A stretch of DNA of 64,000 nt from Pseudomonas sp. Irchel 3H7 (lineage in GTDB: Bacteria; Pseudomonadota; Gammaproteobacteria; Pseudomonadales; Pseudomonadaceae). Below are positions 1 through 9,625 of this stretch, piece by piece. The position numbers and the translations under genes are program-made. The DNA lies in contig NZ_FYEA01000004.1 in assembly GCF_900187605.1 (NCBI RefSeq), positions 124,001 through 188,000 on the forward strand, written 5' to 3'. The notes beneath the pieces were generated by a model. That model ran no database searches. It had not been told where the DNA came from and worked only from the letters and a program-made list of their open reading frames with translations. Position 1 is the first letter of the stretch. Each line of letters starts with the position of its first letter.

Positions 1-69
1 ACCGCGCCAGACACTGACCGCAGCGCCGCCAATCGTCAGCAGCACCAGCCAGAATATCCACCGCCCCAT
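1..69 (-). CDS. Partial membrane or exported protein, N-terminus only
   Basis: Only the first 23 codons are inside the window. They encode a short basic start (MGR) followed by a hydrophobic stretch rich in W, L, I and V, which is an N-terminal membrane anchor or signal. The ATG lies two bases after the stop of the upstream PEP mutase-family gene, with an AAAGG ribosome-binding sequence inside that gene's end, so the two are probably co-translated. I have a weak memory of extensin-family proteins at this place in related genomes, but the sequence here cannot confirm it. Confidence 0.55.
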   Translation of the reverse strand, partial: MGRWIFWLVLLTIGGAAVSVWRG

Positions 70-71
70 GT

Positions 72-893
72 TCAGCCTTTGAAAAACTGGTTGGCTTTGG
101 CGTACGGCATCGACTGCGCGGTAAACCCGAACGTGCCGGATTGCTGGATCTCTTCAGCGGCGCGGAAGAACTCGCCGAACGCCGCCAACGCCAATGCCGA
201 GCCGGTGCTGATACGCCGCACACCCATTTCTTGCAGCTCCTGCACGGTCAGTTTCAAACCGCCGGACATCAGCACGTTGACCGGTTTCGGCGCCACCGCG
301 CGCACCACTGCCAGCACTTCCTCGGCGTTGCGCAAACCCGGCGCGTACAACACGTCGGCGCCCGCTTCGGCGAAGGCCTGCAAGCGGCGGATGGTGTCGT
401 TGATATCAGGATTGCCGTGCAGGTAGTTTTCCGCGCGCGCCGTCAGGATGAAGGGGAATGGCAGCGTGCGCACAGCGGCGACGGCCGCTTCGATACGTGC
501 CACAGCGTGTTCGAAGCAATAGATCGGCGCATCCGCGCGGCCCGTGGCGTCTTCGATCGAGCCACCGACCGCACCCGCCTCTGCTGCGCGAAGCAGGCTT
601 TCCGCGGCTTCGGCCGGGTCATCGGAAAAACCGTTTTCGAGATCCACCGCCACCGGCAAATCGGTGGCCGCGACAATCGCGCGGACATTGGCCAGGGTCT
701 CGTCGAGACTTAACGCGCCATCGGCCTTGCCCTGGGAAAACGCGTAACCGGCACTGGTCGTTGCCAACGCCTGATAGCCGAGGCTGGCGAGCATTTTCGC
801 CGAACCTGCATCCCACGGATTGGGTATGACAAAAATTCCCGGACGTTCATGCAGGGCTTTGAAGGCGTGTGCTTTAACGGCTTGGGCATCCAT
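72..893 (-). CDS. Isocitrate lyase/PEP mutase family protein
   Basis: A 273-residue protein of the PEP mutase/isocitrate lyase superfamily, a TIM-barrel group that makes or breaks C-C or P-C bonds in small carboxylates using Mg2+. Visible family features are the N-terminal PNPWDAGSA segment, the ATTSAG segment that follows it, the acidic metal-binding stretch VDLENGFSDD and the GSIEDATG segment. The length fits the single-domain class. The substrate is not predictable: members include methylisocitrate lyase, oxaloacetate decarboxylase and phosphonopyruvate hydrolase. It sits at the end of a minus-strand run after DUF72 and is followed immediately by the partial membrane protein gene. Confidence 0.85.
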   Translation of the reverse strand: MDAQAVKAHAFKALHERPGIFVIPNPWDAGSAKMLASLGYQALATTSAGYAFSQGKADGALSLDETLANVRAIVAATDLPVAVDLENGFSDDPAEAAESLLRAAEAGAVGGSIEDATGRADAPIYCFEHAVARIEAAVAAVRTLPFPFILTARAENYLHGNPDINDTIRRLQAFAEAGADVLYAPGLRNAEEVLAVVRAVAPKPVNVLMSGGLKLTVQELQEMGVRRISTGSALALAAFGEFFRAAEEIQQSGTFGFTAQSMPYAKANQFFKG

Positions 894-925
894 CGGCAGG
901 CTCCTGGGCAGGATAAAAATCCGCT

Positions 926-1786
926 TCAGAGCAGGCCAAGTTGCTCCGCAGCGGGTTCTCTGTATAGCTCAGGCAGCGCCGGCAGGCCAGGCAAACGTTG
1001 CATCAGTTGTGCGTGAAAACGTTGCGCCAGCTTCGCCGCCAGGAGGTTGTCGGCGGTGTGCAGGAAGATGTACGGCGTGCGGCCCTCTTCGATCCATTCG
1101 GCGATTTTCGCCACCCACGGCACCAGGAACGAGTCGTTGGCTTCCAGTTCCGGATGGCCAATGAAACGCACCTGCGGGAACTGCGTAAACGCCGCCGGGC
1201 GCGTCGGCACTCGCGGCTTTTTCGATTGCGCGTGGATCACCGACGACTCGGTCGACAGGCAACTGAACAGCGCACGCGGATCGAGACAAATGCGCTCAAC
1301 GCCACGGTCCAGCAGCAGACGATTGAGCAAACGTTCGCTCTCGCCCTTGGCGAAGAACTGCTCATGCCGTACTTCCACCGCCAACGGACAATCCAGTGCA
1401 TCGATGAACGCCGCCAGTTCCGGCAGGCGATGCGGCGTGAAGCTTTTCGACAGTTGCAGCCACAGCGGCGAAGCACGCTCACCGAGCGGCTTGAGTAATT
1501 GCAGGAAGGTTTCGGCGGCGGTCAGTTGCTCGCGCAGGTCTCCGCTGTGGCTGATGTCGCCGGGGAATTTGGCGGTGAAGCGAAAGTGCTCGGGCATAAC
1601 GTCAGCCCAACGCTGCACAGTCGCGGGCGATGGACTGGCATAGAAGGTCGTATTGCCTTCAACGGCGTTGAACACTTGGGAATACAGACCGAGGAAGTCA
1701 GAGGTTTTTGCATCTACCGGGTACAGATATTCGCGCCAGGCGTTTTCGCTCCAGGACGGGCAACCGAGATAGTAAGGCAGATCCAT
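926..1786 (-). CDS. DUF72 (YecE-like) protein
   Basis: A 286-residue DUF72 protein with a predicted TIM-barrel fold and unknown biochemical activity. The N-terminal YYLGCPSWSENAWREYLYP is typical, as are the family segments NTTFYASPS, FRFTAKFP and the later AVEVRHEQF. The start is set at the ATG that overlaps the stop of the upstream 102-residue ORF (TGATG). A longer reading would add 13 unrelated residues. This overlap indicates translational coupling. Confidence 0.88.
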   Translation of the reverse strand: MDLPYYLGCPSWSENAWREYLYPVDAKTSDFLGLYSQVFNAVEGNTTFYASPSPATVQRWADVMPEHFRFTAKFPGDISHSGDLREQLTAAETFLQLLKPLGERASPLWLQLSKSFTPHRLPELAAFIDALDCPLAVEVRHEQFFAKGESERLLNRLLLDRGVERICLDPRALFSCLSTESSVIHAQSKKPRVPTRPAAFTQFPQVRFIGHPELEANDSFLVPWVAKIAEWIEEGRTPYIFLHTADNLLAAKLAQRFHAQLMQRLPGLPALPELYREPAAEQLGLL

Positions 1787-2094
1787 CAGATGTACAGATC
1801 GAGGCCCAGCACGTCTGCATCCCAATCGACAAAACCGGCGGTGCTCAGGTAACTGGCCAAGGCCATCGCTACGCTCTTTTTCATCGCACGGTGATAGATC
1901 ATGTCTTGCTGACGGGCAGGCAGATTGCTCAGGCGTTGGGCCGAGGCTTTGGCAGCGCGGGCGGCCAATTGCTCTTCAGTCGGGAATTCCAGCTCGCCGT
2001 CGATATCGTCGACGGATTCATCCAGCGCCACATTGCCTTTGCGAGGCTTGCGCTTGATGGGGTAGGACTGAGAGGAAAGGCCGTCTATACGCAT
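1786..2094 (-). CDS. Small conserved hypothetical protein
   Basis: A 102-residue protein with a basic N-terminal part (PIKRKPRKGN), an acidic middle (DESVDDIDGELEFPTEEQ) and a helical C-terminal half rich in Ala. No signal peptide or membrane segment is visible, and I do not recognise a domain. It is probably real because its stop overlaps the DUF72 start codon by one base (TGATG) and it lies on the same strand between tsaB and DUF72. Confidence 0.7.
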   Translation of the reverse strand: MRIDGLSSQSYPIKRKPRKGNVALDESVDDIDGELEFPTEEQLAARAAKASAQRLSNLPARQQDMIYHRAMKKSVAMALASYLSTAGFVDWDADVLGLDLYI

Positions 2095-2229
2095 AATTTC
2101 ATGCTCGGTATCGATGATGGCAATTTAGCGGCACTTGACCGACTTAGCAAACCGCCGAGTGATAACTAGAACACATAAAGCGTAAAAGGTTTAAAGCGGG
2201 GGGTTAGAAACTGACGATTGGCTTCAGAA

Positions 2230-2311
2230 GATCAAAAGATCGCAGCCTGCGGCAGCTCCTACATTTGGAATGCGATCCTTGTAGGAGCTGCCGCAGGCTG
2301 CGATCTTTTTA
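2230..2311. repeat. Palindromic intergenic repeat, GTAGGAGCTGCCGCAGG family
   Basis: Two arms of about 30 bp in inverted orientation are separated by about 17 bp. The outer ends read aaaagatcgcag and the inner ends ctcctaca/tgtaggag. It is a REP-type pair common in Pseudomonas intergenic DNA. The same arm recurs near 34.7, 42.4, 53.5, 57.0 and 63.0 kb. It lies just downstream of tsaB, where it could fold in the transcript and act as a 3' stabiliser or terminator. Confidence 0.85.
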
Positions 2312-2316
2312 AAGGC

Positions 2317-2991
2317 TCAACGAGCCTTGGGGGTGGCGACTTTGTCGCGCAGGTAAACCGGTTGTGCATCATCCGCCGGGATCGACTCGCCGCGCTCCCA
2401 AGCGAAACGCGCCAAGGTCAGCAAGTCTTCGGCGTGGGGCAACATGCCGGCGTCGGAGCCGGTCAGATCGACCGCGATCCGCTCGCCATAACCCCAACCG
2501 GTGCCAGCACCAAACCAGTCGCCACTGGCATCGGCCGGCAGCGCGGCGACTTCCGGTGGCAACACCGCTTCGGCACCGACCAGACGCATCTCCCCTGCCG
2601 TCTCGCGGTAGCAGCCCCAATACACTTCATCCATCCGCGCATCGATCGCCGCCGCGACCTGGCTAACGCCGTGCTCACGCAACGCACGTTGCGCCAACAC
2701 GGCCAGATTGGACACCGGCAACACCGGACGATCCAGCGCGAACGCCAAACCTTGCACCACACCAATGGCAATCCGCACACCGGTAAACGCACCCGGGCCA
2801 CGACCGAAAGCAATCGCATCGACCGCTTGCAACGTGGTGCCGGCATCGGCCAGCAGTTGCTGGATCATCGGCAGCAGCTTCTGCGCATGCAGGCGCGGGA
2901 TCACCTCGTAATGGCTCGTGACCTTGCCGTCATGCAGCAAGGCAACGGAGCAAGCTTCAGTCGCGGTGTCCAGGGCCAGCAAGGTGCTCAT
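2317..2991 (-). CDS. tsaB: TsaB, dimerisation subunit of the t6A tRNA-modification complex
   Basis: A 224-residue protein (formerly YeaZ) that pairs with TsaD, TsaE and TsaC to make N6-threonylcarbamoyladenosine at position 37 of ANN-decoding tRNAs in the cytoplasm. The N-terminal LALDTATEACSVAL is the ASKHA-fold opening seen in the family, and the GRGPGAFTGVRIA segment is its most conserved motif. The ATG at 2991 gives the usual MSTLLALDT start; 20 extra upstream codons are open but not family-like. It lies downstream of adk, separated by a strong hairpin. Confidence 0.95.
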   Translation of the reverse strand: MSTLLALDTATEACSVALLHDGKVTSHYEVIPRLHAQKLLPMIQQLLADAGTTLQAVDAIAFGRGPGAFTGVRIAIGVVQGLAFALDRPVLPVSNLAVLAQRALREHGVSQVAAAIDARMDEVYWGCYRETAGEMRLVGAEAVLPPEVAALPADASGDWFGAGTGWGYGERIAVDLTGSDAGMLPHAEDLLTLARFAWERGESIPADDAQPVYLRDKVATPKAR

Positions 2992-3040
2992 CGATGTTTC
3001 CAAAACAGGGGTGGGAAAAAGGGCGTCAGTATAAACAACT

Positions 3041-3060
3041 ACGGCCCGCAAGCGGGCCGT
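3041..3060 (-). terminator. Hairpin terminator after adk
   Basis: A perfect 9-bp stem with a 2-base loop (ACGGCCCGC/GCGGGCCGT). On the minus strand it is followed by AGTTGTTTATA. It lies between the adk stop and the tsaB start and would end or attenuate adk transcription. Confidence 0.7.
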
Positions 3061-3084
3061 GGATGATGCAGCCGATCAGACTTT

Positions 3085-4032
<948 letters not shown>

Positions 4033-6663
4033 TTAGCCGGTATTTCGCAAACCGGCGGCAATCCCCGCCACAGACACCAGCAACGCCTGTTCCACCGGGC
4101 TGCCCTGCTCGACATCCTGCTGTCGCGAACGGGCCAGCAATTCGGCCTGCAATAGATGCAGCGGGTCGAGGTAGGTGTTGCGCAGCCGGATGAATTCGAG
4201 GGTGTCAGGGCTATGTGCCAGCAGCTGCGACTGGCCAGTCAGGCCAAGCACCACCGCGCACGCCTGCGACAATAGGTCGCGTAACTGCGCGCCCAACGGC
4301 AACAGATCCGGCTCGACCAGACGTTCATCGTAGGACAGCGCGATATCCGCGTCAGCCTTGGCCAGGACCATCTCCAGCATGTCGATGCGCGTGCGGAAGA
4401 ACGGCCACTGCTCGCGCATTTGCCCAAGCAACTCGCCCTCGCCGCGCTCCAGCGCCTTGCTCAGTGCCGATTCCCAACCGAGCCACGCTGGCAGCATCAA
4501 CCGCGTTTGCGTCCAGCCGAAGATCCACGGGATTGCCCGCAGGCTTTCGATACCGCCGGCCCGGCGTTTGGCCGGGCGACTGCCGAGCGGCAAACGACCC
4601 AGTTCCTGCTCGGGTGTGGACTGGCGGAAATACTCGACGAACTGCGGATTTTCCCGCACGACCTGGCGATAAGCACTGACACCGTCAGCCGCCAATTCAT
4701 CCATCAGATGACGCCACTCTGGCGTCGGTGGCGGCGGTGGCAGCAAGGTCGCTTCAAGCACCGCCGCCAGATACAGATTGAGGTTTTGCTCGGCGATGTC
4801 CGGCAGGCCGAATTTGAATCGAATCATTTCCCCCTGCTCGGTGGTACGGAACCGCCCCGCCACCGACCCCGGTGGCTGCGACAGAATCGCCGCGTGGGCC
4901 GGGCCACCGCCACGGCCCACAGTGCCGCCGCGACCGTGAAACAGCAGCAGCTCGACTTGCTGCTCGCGGCAGATTTCCACCAGGCGCTCCTGCGCGCGAT
5001 ATTGCGCCCAGGCCGCCGCCGTGGTGCCGGCGTCCTTGGCCGAGTCGGAGTAACCGATCATCACTTCCTGCGGGCCTTGCAGCCGCGCGCGGTAACCCGG
5101 CAGCAGCAACAGCCGCTCCATCACCGGCCCGGCGTTGTCGAGGTCGGCGAGGGTTTCGAACAGCGGCACCACGCGCATCGGCCGCAACACGCCGGACTCT
5201 TTGAGCAGCAGTTGCACGGCGAGCACATCGGAAGCGGCGCCGGCCATGGAAATCACGTAGGAACCCAGCGACGCACCCGGCGCGGCGGCGATCTCCTTGC
5301 AGGTGTTGAGCACTTCGGCGGTATCAGCAGAAGGCTTGAAATGCGCCGGCAGCAATGGCCGACGATTGCTCAATTCGCGGGTCAGGAAGGTGATGCGCTG
5401 CTCTTCGTCCCAGTCTTCATAGCGACCGAGACCGAGGTAATCAGTGATTTCAGTCATCGCCGAACTGTGCCGCGAGGAATCCTGCCGCACATCGAGGCGC
5501 ACGAGGAACAAGCCGAAGGTCACCGCACGACGCAAGCAATCGAGCAACGGGCCGTCTGCAATCACGCCCATACCGCATTCGTGCAGCGAGTTGAAACACA
5601 GCTCCAGCGGATCAAGCAGATCGCGGTTGTTGTGCAGCACATCGGCCGGCGCCGGGGTTGGCGCAGTCAGCGCGGCGTGCGCCCAGTTGCGCGTGGCGCG
5701 CAGGCGTTCGCGCAGTTGTTTGAGCACCGCGCGATACGGTTCGGCGCTGTCGCCGGCTTTGGCTTTGAGGGCTTCACTGGCCTGCTGCATCGACAGTTCG
5801 GCCGCCAGATGATCGACATCGCGCAGGTACAAATCGGCGGCCATCCAGCGCGCCAGCAGCAACACTTCGCGGGTCACCGCAGCGGTGACGTTGGGGTTGC
5901 CGTCTCGGTCGCCGCCCATCCAGGAAGCGAAGCGAATCGGCGCCGCTTCCAAGGGTAGACGCAGGCCGGTCGCTTCGTACAACGCCTTGTCGGCCTTGCG
6001 CATATGGTTGGGGATCGCTTGCCACAGCGAGTGCTCGATCACCGCGAAACCCCATTTGGCTTCATCAACCGGTGTCGGTCGTGTGCGGCGGATTTCTTCG
6101 GTGTGCCAGGCTTCGGCGATCAGCCGTTGCAGGGTATTTTGAATCTGTTCGCGTTCGGCTGTGGTCAGGTCGCGATGATCCTGCGCGGCGAGTTGCCCGG
6201 CGATCGCGTCGTACTTCTGGATCAGCGTGCGGCGTGCCACTTCGGTCGGGTGCGCGGTCAAGACCAATTCAATTTCCAGGCGCGCCAATTGCCGGGCCAG
6301 CGACTCGGCGCTGTGGCCTTCGCTGCGCAAACGCGCGAGCAATTCCGGCAATACGCGGGATTCGAACGGCGCCGGCTGCGACTCTTCGCGGCGATGGATC
6401 AACTGATACTGCTCGGCGATGTTCGCCAGGTTGAGAAACTGATTGAACGCCCGGGCTACCGGGAGCAACTCGTCTTCGCTCAATTGATTGAGGCTGGCGC
6501 TCAGTTCAGCGTCCATCGAGCCACGCCGATCGGCCTTGGCGCCTTTGCGAATCTGCTCGATCTTGTCGAGAAAGGCCTCGCCGTACTGGTCTCGAATGGT
6601 GTTGCCCAACAGCTCTCCGAGCAGGTGAACGTCTTCGCGCAAGCGTGCATCAATATCGGTCAT
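4033..6663 (-). CDS. ppc: Phosphoenolpyruvate carboxylase
   Basis: An 876-residue enzyme that carboxylates PEP with bicarbonate to oxaloacetate, refilling the TCA cycle. Catalytic signatures are [11 protein letters not shown] in the N-terminal third, [11 protein letters not shown], and the glycine-rich [14 protein letters not shown] loop. The C-terminus ends in RNTG, the typical NTG ending of bacterial enzymes. The second ATG (6663) gives the usual [11 protein letters not shown] start; the ORF has a codon pair before it. It is transcribed alone, divergent from the small gene at 6877. Confidence 0.97.
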   Translation of the reverse strand: MTDIDARLREDVHLLGELLGNTIRDQYGEAFLDKIEQIRKGAKADRRGSMDAELSASLNQLSEDELLPVARAFNQFLNLANIAEQYQLIHRREESQPAPFESRVLPELLARLRSEGHSAESLARQLARLEIELVLTAHPTEVARRTLIQKYDAIAGQLAAQDHRDLTTAEREQIQNTLQRLIAEAWHTEEIRRTRPTPVDEAKWGFAVIEHSLWQAIPNHMRKADKALYEATGLRLPLEAAPIRFASWMGGDRDGNPNVTAAVTREVLLLARWMAADLYLRDVDHLAAELSMQQASEALKAKAGDSAEPYRAVLKQLRERLRATRNWAHAALTAPTPAPADVLHNNRDLLDPLELCFNSLHECGMGVIADGPLLDCLRRAVTFGLFLVRLDVRQDSSRHSSAMTEITDYLGLGRYEDWDEEQRITFLTRELSNRRPLLPAHFKPSADTAEVLNTCKEIAAAPGASLGSYVISMAGAASDVLAVQLLLKESGVLRPMRVVPLFETLADLDNAGPVMERLLLLPGYRARLQGPQEVMIGYSDSAKDAGTTAAAWAQYRAQERLVEICREQQVELLLFHGRGGTVGRGGGPAHAAILSQPPGSVAGRFRTTEQGEMIRFKFGLPDIAEQNLNLYLAAVLEATLLPPPPPTPEWRHLMDELAADGVSAYRQVVRENPQFVEYFRQSTPEQELGRLPLGSRPAKRRAGGIESLRAIPWIFGWTQTRLMLPAWLGWESALSKALERGEGELLGQMREQWPFFRTRIDMLEMVLAKADADIALSYDERLVEPDLLPLGAQLRDLLSQACAVVLGLTGQSQLLAHSPDTLEFIRLRNTYLDPLHLLQAELLARSRQQDVEQGSPVEQALLVSVAGIAAGLRNTG

Positions 6664-6876
6664 CAGCAATTCCCCAGCAGTAATCCGGACGGCTTAGAAA
6701 CGAGTGCATGACTTAGAGAGTGCCGCTCTACGACGCTTCTTACAAGCATCCGACCAAGGGACGTTAAACCTTGCGGGCGAAAGCTAGTCTCAACAGTAAG
6801 CCGTACAACGGCTTGCCGCCGGCCCCGGCGGACACTCACCCAGACCTGCCATGAGCAGGTGCGAAATGAGGTCATC

Positions 6877-7221
6877 ATGAAAATTCGTGAACTCGCCCAG
6901 CATTGGGAAGAAAACGCCAAGGGTCGCCTGACCGACACTGGCTACTCGATTCATCTGGACGTCGAAGCCGCTGCGCGTCTGGCAGCGATTACCGAGATGT
7001 ACCCCAAACGGCATGTCGAAGAATTGCTCGGCGAACTGATCGGCGCGGCGCTTGAAGAGTTTGAGGCGAGCCTGCCGTATGTGAAGGGTTCGACGGTGGT
7101 GGCGACGGATGAGGAAGGTGATCCGTTGTATGAGGATGTCGGGCCTACGCCGCGGTTTCTGGCGCTTTCGCGCCGGCATTTGCATGACCTCTCGGCCGCA
7201 GCAGGCAAGCAAAAACACTGA
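6877..7221 (+). CDS. Small conserved Pseudomonas protein
   Basis: A 114-residue soluble protein of unknown function, divergent from ppc. The middle segment (EMYPKRHVEELLGELIGAAL) suggests a ribbon-helix-helix-like or helical N-terminal domain, followed by a short acidic tail with VGPTPRFLALSRRH. The start at 6877 is chosen for the GAGG sequence 6-9 bases upstream. A homologue stands next to ppc in P. aeruginosa (from memory). It has been labelled a pilin assembly protein in some databases, but nothing in this sequence shows that. Confidence 0.75.
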   Translation: MKIRELAQHWEENAKGRLTDTGYSIHLDVEAAARLAAITEMYPKRHVEELLGELIGAALEEFEASLPYVKGSTVVATDEEGDPLYEDVGPTPRFLALSRRHLHDLSAAAGKQKH

Positions 7222-7237
7222 TCCGGCATTGCGTTAA

Positions 7238-7333
7238 CCCTGTGGGAGCTGGCTTGCCAGCGATGGCGTCCGTTCAGTCACCGATGTGTTGAATCTGATG
7301 GCCCCATCGCTGGCAAGCCAGCTCCCACAGGGA
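7238..7333. repeat. Palindromic repeat, CTGTGGGAGCTGGCTTGCC family
   Basis: Inverted arms ccctgtgggagctggcttgc and its complement flank about 45 bp. It is a Pseudomonas REP-type pair just downstream of the 114-residue gene. Related copies are at 10585 and, turned inside out, at 40941. Confidence 0.85.
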
Positions 7334-7458
7334 ATGTATTTTTCCTCCAGCACTACGTCTTTCTTTCCCCGCGCGTACCGCTTCATCCCGCCAAAGTTCC
7401 CGCTTTAGAGCCTTGTCCATTCAGTCAAAAATTATTTTGGCGATAGGCCATCTTTTCT

Positions 7459-7487
7459 GAACTTTTGAAAAATCCCGCCGGTCGGAA
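7459..7487 (+). promoter_or_regulatory. Candidate AlgU (sigma-22/RpoE-type) promoter
   Basis: GAACTT at 7459-7464 and TCGGAA at 7482-7487, spaced by 17 bases, fit the AlgU pattern GAACTT-N16/17-TCtgA with one change in the -10. It lies about 100 bp upstream of the lipoprotein-lptF pair. P. aeruginosa lptF is known to be AlgU-dependent, which supports the assignment; the match itself is by eye. Confidence 0.55.
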
Positions 7488-7588
7488 CCTGTAACCACGC
7501 CTGGAACGAGCGTTTCAAAAACGCGCTTTCACACGTCGCTTGCGGCTCCTCGACCAGGATGGATTCAGATGTATTCAGGAGATGCCTA

Positions 7589-7993
7589 ATGGAGTTGAAG
7601 ACCATGAAAAACCAAACCTCGTTTACCCACCTGCGCGGTCTGAAACTGGCGGCTCTGGCCATCGGCACCAGCTTCGTGCTGGCCGGTTGCGCCGGTAACC
7701 CACCGAGCGAGCAATACGCCGTGACCCAATCGGCCGTGAACAGCGCTGTCAGCGCCGGCGGTACCGAGTTCGCTGCGGTTGAGATGAAGCAGGCGCAGGA
7801 CAAACTGAAACAAGCCGAAATCGCCATGCACGACAAGAAGTATGACGAGGCTCGCACCCTGTCCGAGCAAGCCGAGTGGGACGCTCGCGTCGCCGAACGC
7901 AAGGCTCAGGCCGCAAAAGCCGAACAGGCTGTGAAGGATTCCCAGAAAGGTGTTCAGGAACTGCGTCAGGAAAGTCAGCGCACCGTGCAGTAA
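7589..7993 (+). CDS. DUF4398 lipoprotein, lptF partner
   Basis: A 134-residue exported lipoprotein. The hydrophobic signal ends in a lipobox (VLAGC) and is followed by a DUF4398 domain: an alanine-, lysine- and glutamate-rich helical region with strong coiled-coil character. No Asp at +2 (the residue is Ala), so outer-membrane sorting is expected. An AGGAGA sequence supports the ATG at 7589; the ATG at 7604 is also possible, with GGAG 9 bases ahead. It precedes lptF by 54 bp and shares the AlgU-like promoter. Confidence 0.8.
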   Translation: MELKTMKNQTSFTHLRGLKLAALAIGTSFVLAGCAGNPPSEQYAVTQSAVNSAVSAGGTEFAAVEMKQAQDKLKQAEIAMHDKKYDEARTLSEQAEWDARVAERKAQAAKAEQAVKDSQKGVQELRQESQRTVQ

Positions 7994-8047
7994 GCGCGCA
8001 TCCCGACCGCAAAGCTGAATCTCTTATCGATAGAAAGGACGAAAATT

Positions 8048-8836
8048 ATGCGTAAGCAACTGATGATCCCCGCTCTTCTGGCCGCAAGCGTTGCTCTGGC
8101 TGCCTGCTCCACTCCGCCTAACCCGAATCTGGAAAACGCGCGCACCAACTACGCCGGCCTGCAAGCCAACCCGCAGGCAAGCAAAGTCGCGGCGCTGGAA
8201 ACCAAAGACGCCAGCGATTACCTGGACAAGGCCGACAAGGCTTACCTGGACAAACAAGACGCGGCCAAAGTTGACCAACTGGCTTACCTGACCAACCAGC
8301 GTGTGGAAGTGGCCAAGCAGACCATCGCCCTGCGCACCGCTGAAAACAATCTGAAGAACGCAGCTGCCCAACGTGCTCAAGCGCGTCTGGATGCTCGCGA
8401 TCAGCAGATCAAACAGCTGCAGGACAGCCTGAACGCCAAGCAGACCGATCGCGGTACGCTGGTGACTTTCGGTGACGTGCTGTTCGCCACCGACCGTGCC
8501 GACCTTAAATCCAGCGGCCTGGTGAACATCAACAAACTGGCGCAATTCCTCCAGGAAAACCCGGATCGCAAAGTGATCGTCGAGGGTTACACCGACAGCA
8601 CCGGTACAGCCAGCCACAACCAGTCGCTGTCCGAGCGTCGCGCCAACTCCGTGCGCACCGCACTGGTGAAAATGGGCGTTGATCCAGCGCGTATCGTCAC
8701 CCAAGGCTACGGCAAGGAATACCCGGTTGCCGAAAACGGCAGCGCTTCCGGTCGTGCAATGAACCGTCGCGTGGAAGTGACCATTTCCAACGACAACCAG
8801 CCAGTGATGCCACGTTCGGCGGTCAGCTCGAACTAA
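8048..8836 (+). CDS. lptF: OmpA-family outer-membrane lipoprotein LptF
   Basis: A 262-residue lipoprotein with signal and lipobox (LAAC), a helical DUF4398-like region (about 25-135) and a C-terminal OmpA domain (about 140-250). The peptidoglycan-binding motif is recognisable in GYTDSTGTASHNQSLSERRA. It likely links the outer membrane to the cell wall. P. aeruginosa LptF, at the same syntenic position, is AlgU-controlled and linked to oxidative-stress resistance and adhesion. The ribosome-binding site AAAGGA precedes the ATG. A strong terminator follows. Confidence 0.88.
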   Translation: MRKQLMIPALLAASVALAACSTPPNPNLENARTNYAGLQANPQASKVAALETKDASDYLDKADKAYLDKQDAAKVDQLAYLTNQRVEVAKQTIALRTAENNLKNAAAQRAQARLDARDQQIKQLQDSLNAKQTDRGTLVTFGDVLFATDRADLKSSGLVNINKLAQFLQENPDRKVIVEGYTDSTGTASHNQSLSERRANSVRTALVKMGVDPARIVTQGYGKEYPVAENGSASGRAMNRRVEVTISNDNQPVMPRSAVSSN

Positions 8837-8853
8837 GCGCCCTGCTGTAACGC

Positions 8854-8887
8854 AAAAGCCCCGCCTGAGTGATCAGGCGGGGCTTTT
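8854..8887 (+). terminator. Intrinsic terminator of lptF
   Basis: The stem AAAAGCCCCGCCTGA/ATCAGGCGGGGCTTTTTT with a T run begins 17 bp after the lptF stop. Its right arm is the start of the 113-bp tandem repeat. Confidence 0.93.
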
Positions 8888-9208
8888 TTGTGCGGGCTGA
8901 AATCGCGCCCCCTCACCCCAGCCCTCTCCCGAGGGAGAGGGAGCCGATTTGTGGTGCTTTCAGAATTTGTGTTCGACACGATGGATCAGGCGGGGCTTTT
9001 TTGTGCGGGCTGAAATCGCGCCCCCTCACCCCAGCCTTCTCCCGAGGGAGAGGGAGCCGATTTGTGGTGCTTTCAGAATTTGTGTTCGACACGATGGATC
9101 AGGCGGGGCTTTTTGTGCTGGCTGATATCGCAGCCCCTCACCCCAGCCCTCTCCCGAAGGAGAGGGGGCCGATTTGTGGTGTTTTCCACATTTGCGTTCG
9201 ACTCGGTG
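8871..9208. repeat. Three-copy tandem repeat, about 113 bp per unit
   Basis: Units start at 8871, 8984 and 9097 (gatcaggcggggct...), with spacing of 113, 113 and 112 bp; the last unit has lost one T. Each carries the right arm of the lptF terminator, then a palindromic element (CCCTCTCCC/GGGAGAGGG) and a common spacer (gccgatttgtggtg). A degenerate fourth start is at 9209. Units 1 and 2 are nearly identical and unit 3 more diverged, so the expansion is probably stepwise. Confidence 0.92.
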
Positions 9209-9247
9209 GATCAGGTCGGCGTATAGCGAAAGAACACCTCGGTCAGT

Positions 9248-9281
9248 CCCCTCTCCCTCTGGGAGAGGGTTAGGGTGAGGG
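9248..9281. repeat. CCCTCTCCC/GGGAGAGGG palindromic element
   Basis: The short palindrome ccctctccctctgggagaggg followed by ttagggtgaggg. It is the reverse orientation of the element inside the 113-bp units, so together they form a large inverted structure between lptF and the next gene. Related elements occur at 16.34-16.54 and 30.02-30.16 kb. Confidence 0.8.
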
Positions 9282-9295
9282 CTGAACCTGCAGAA

Positions 9296-9625
9296 TCACT
9301 GTTCCAGCTTCTGCGGAGTCTCCTCACCCATGCAACGCACGGCTTTCTTCTGGGCGTTAATCAGCACACCGGTCAAACCTTTCTGCTCGGTATCGAACAA
9401 CACCAACACGCCATCAATGCACTGCGCCACTTGCGCCGCCGGGTCGAGCGAGACCTTGTAGTCTTCGCCCGGCACGGTCTTGAGCATGGTGAATTCATTG
9501 AGCAGCAACGCATCCTCGGGTTTGGCGAAGTGCAGGTAGCCGTAGTACCACAGCGCCCCGACGGTGCCGAGGATGCTGCAGATACCGGTGATGATCAGCG
9601 GGATGGCGTTGCGTTCTTCAGTCAT
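9296..9625 (-). CDS. Small membrane-anchored hypothetical protein
   Basis: A 109-residue protein with one N-terminal transmembrane segment (about residues 8-28, IPLIITGICSILGTVGALWY) and a small C-terminal domain with two Cys (about 68 and 98) that would face the periplasm if it is a type II anchor. No known domain is recognised. Its start overlaps the end of the hydrolase gene by 4 bp (ATGA), so the two are translationally coupled. The conserved pairing suggests a shared envelope role, but the function is unknown. Confidence 0.8.
   Translation of the reverse strand: MTEERNAIPLIITGICSILGTVGALWYYGYLHFAKPEDALLLNEFTMLKTVPGEDYKVSLDPAAQVAQCIDGVLVLFDTEQKGLTGVLINAQKKAVRCMGEETPQKLEQ

Noticed and set aside
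4420..5958. A 512-codon plus-strand frame inside ppc
   Set aside because: It is the mirror of a conserved enzyme gene; the composition is Arg/His/Gln-rich as usual for antisense of this codon usage.
8871..9208. CRISPR-like regular repetition
   Set aside because: The units are contiguous 113-bp copies without unique spacers, so it is a tandem duplication and not a CRISPR array.
8869..9273. A 134-codon ORF with an internally repeated protein sequence
   Set aside because: It is only the translation of the 113-bp tandem DNA repeat beginning within the lptF terminator, so not a gene.
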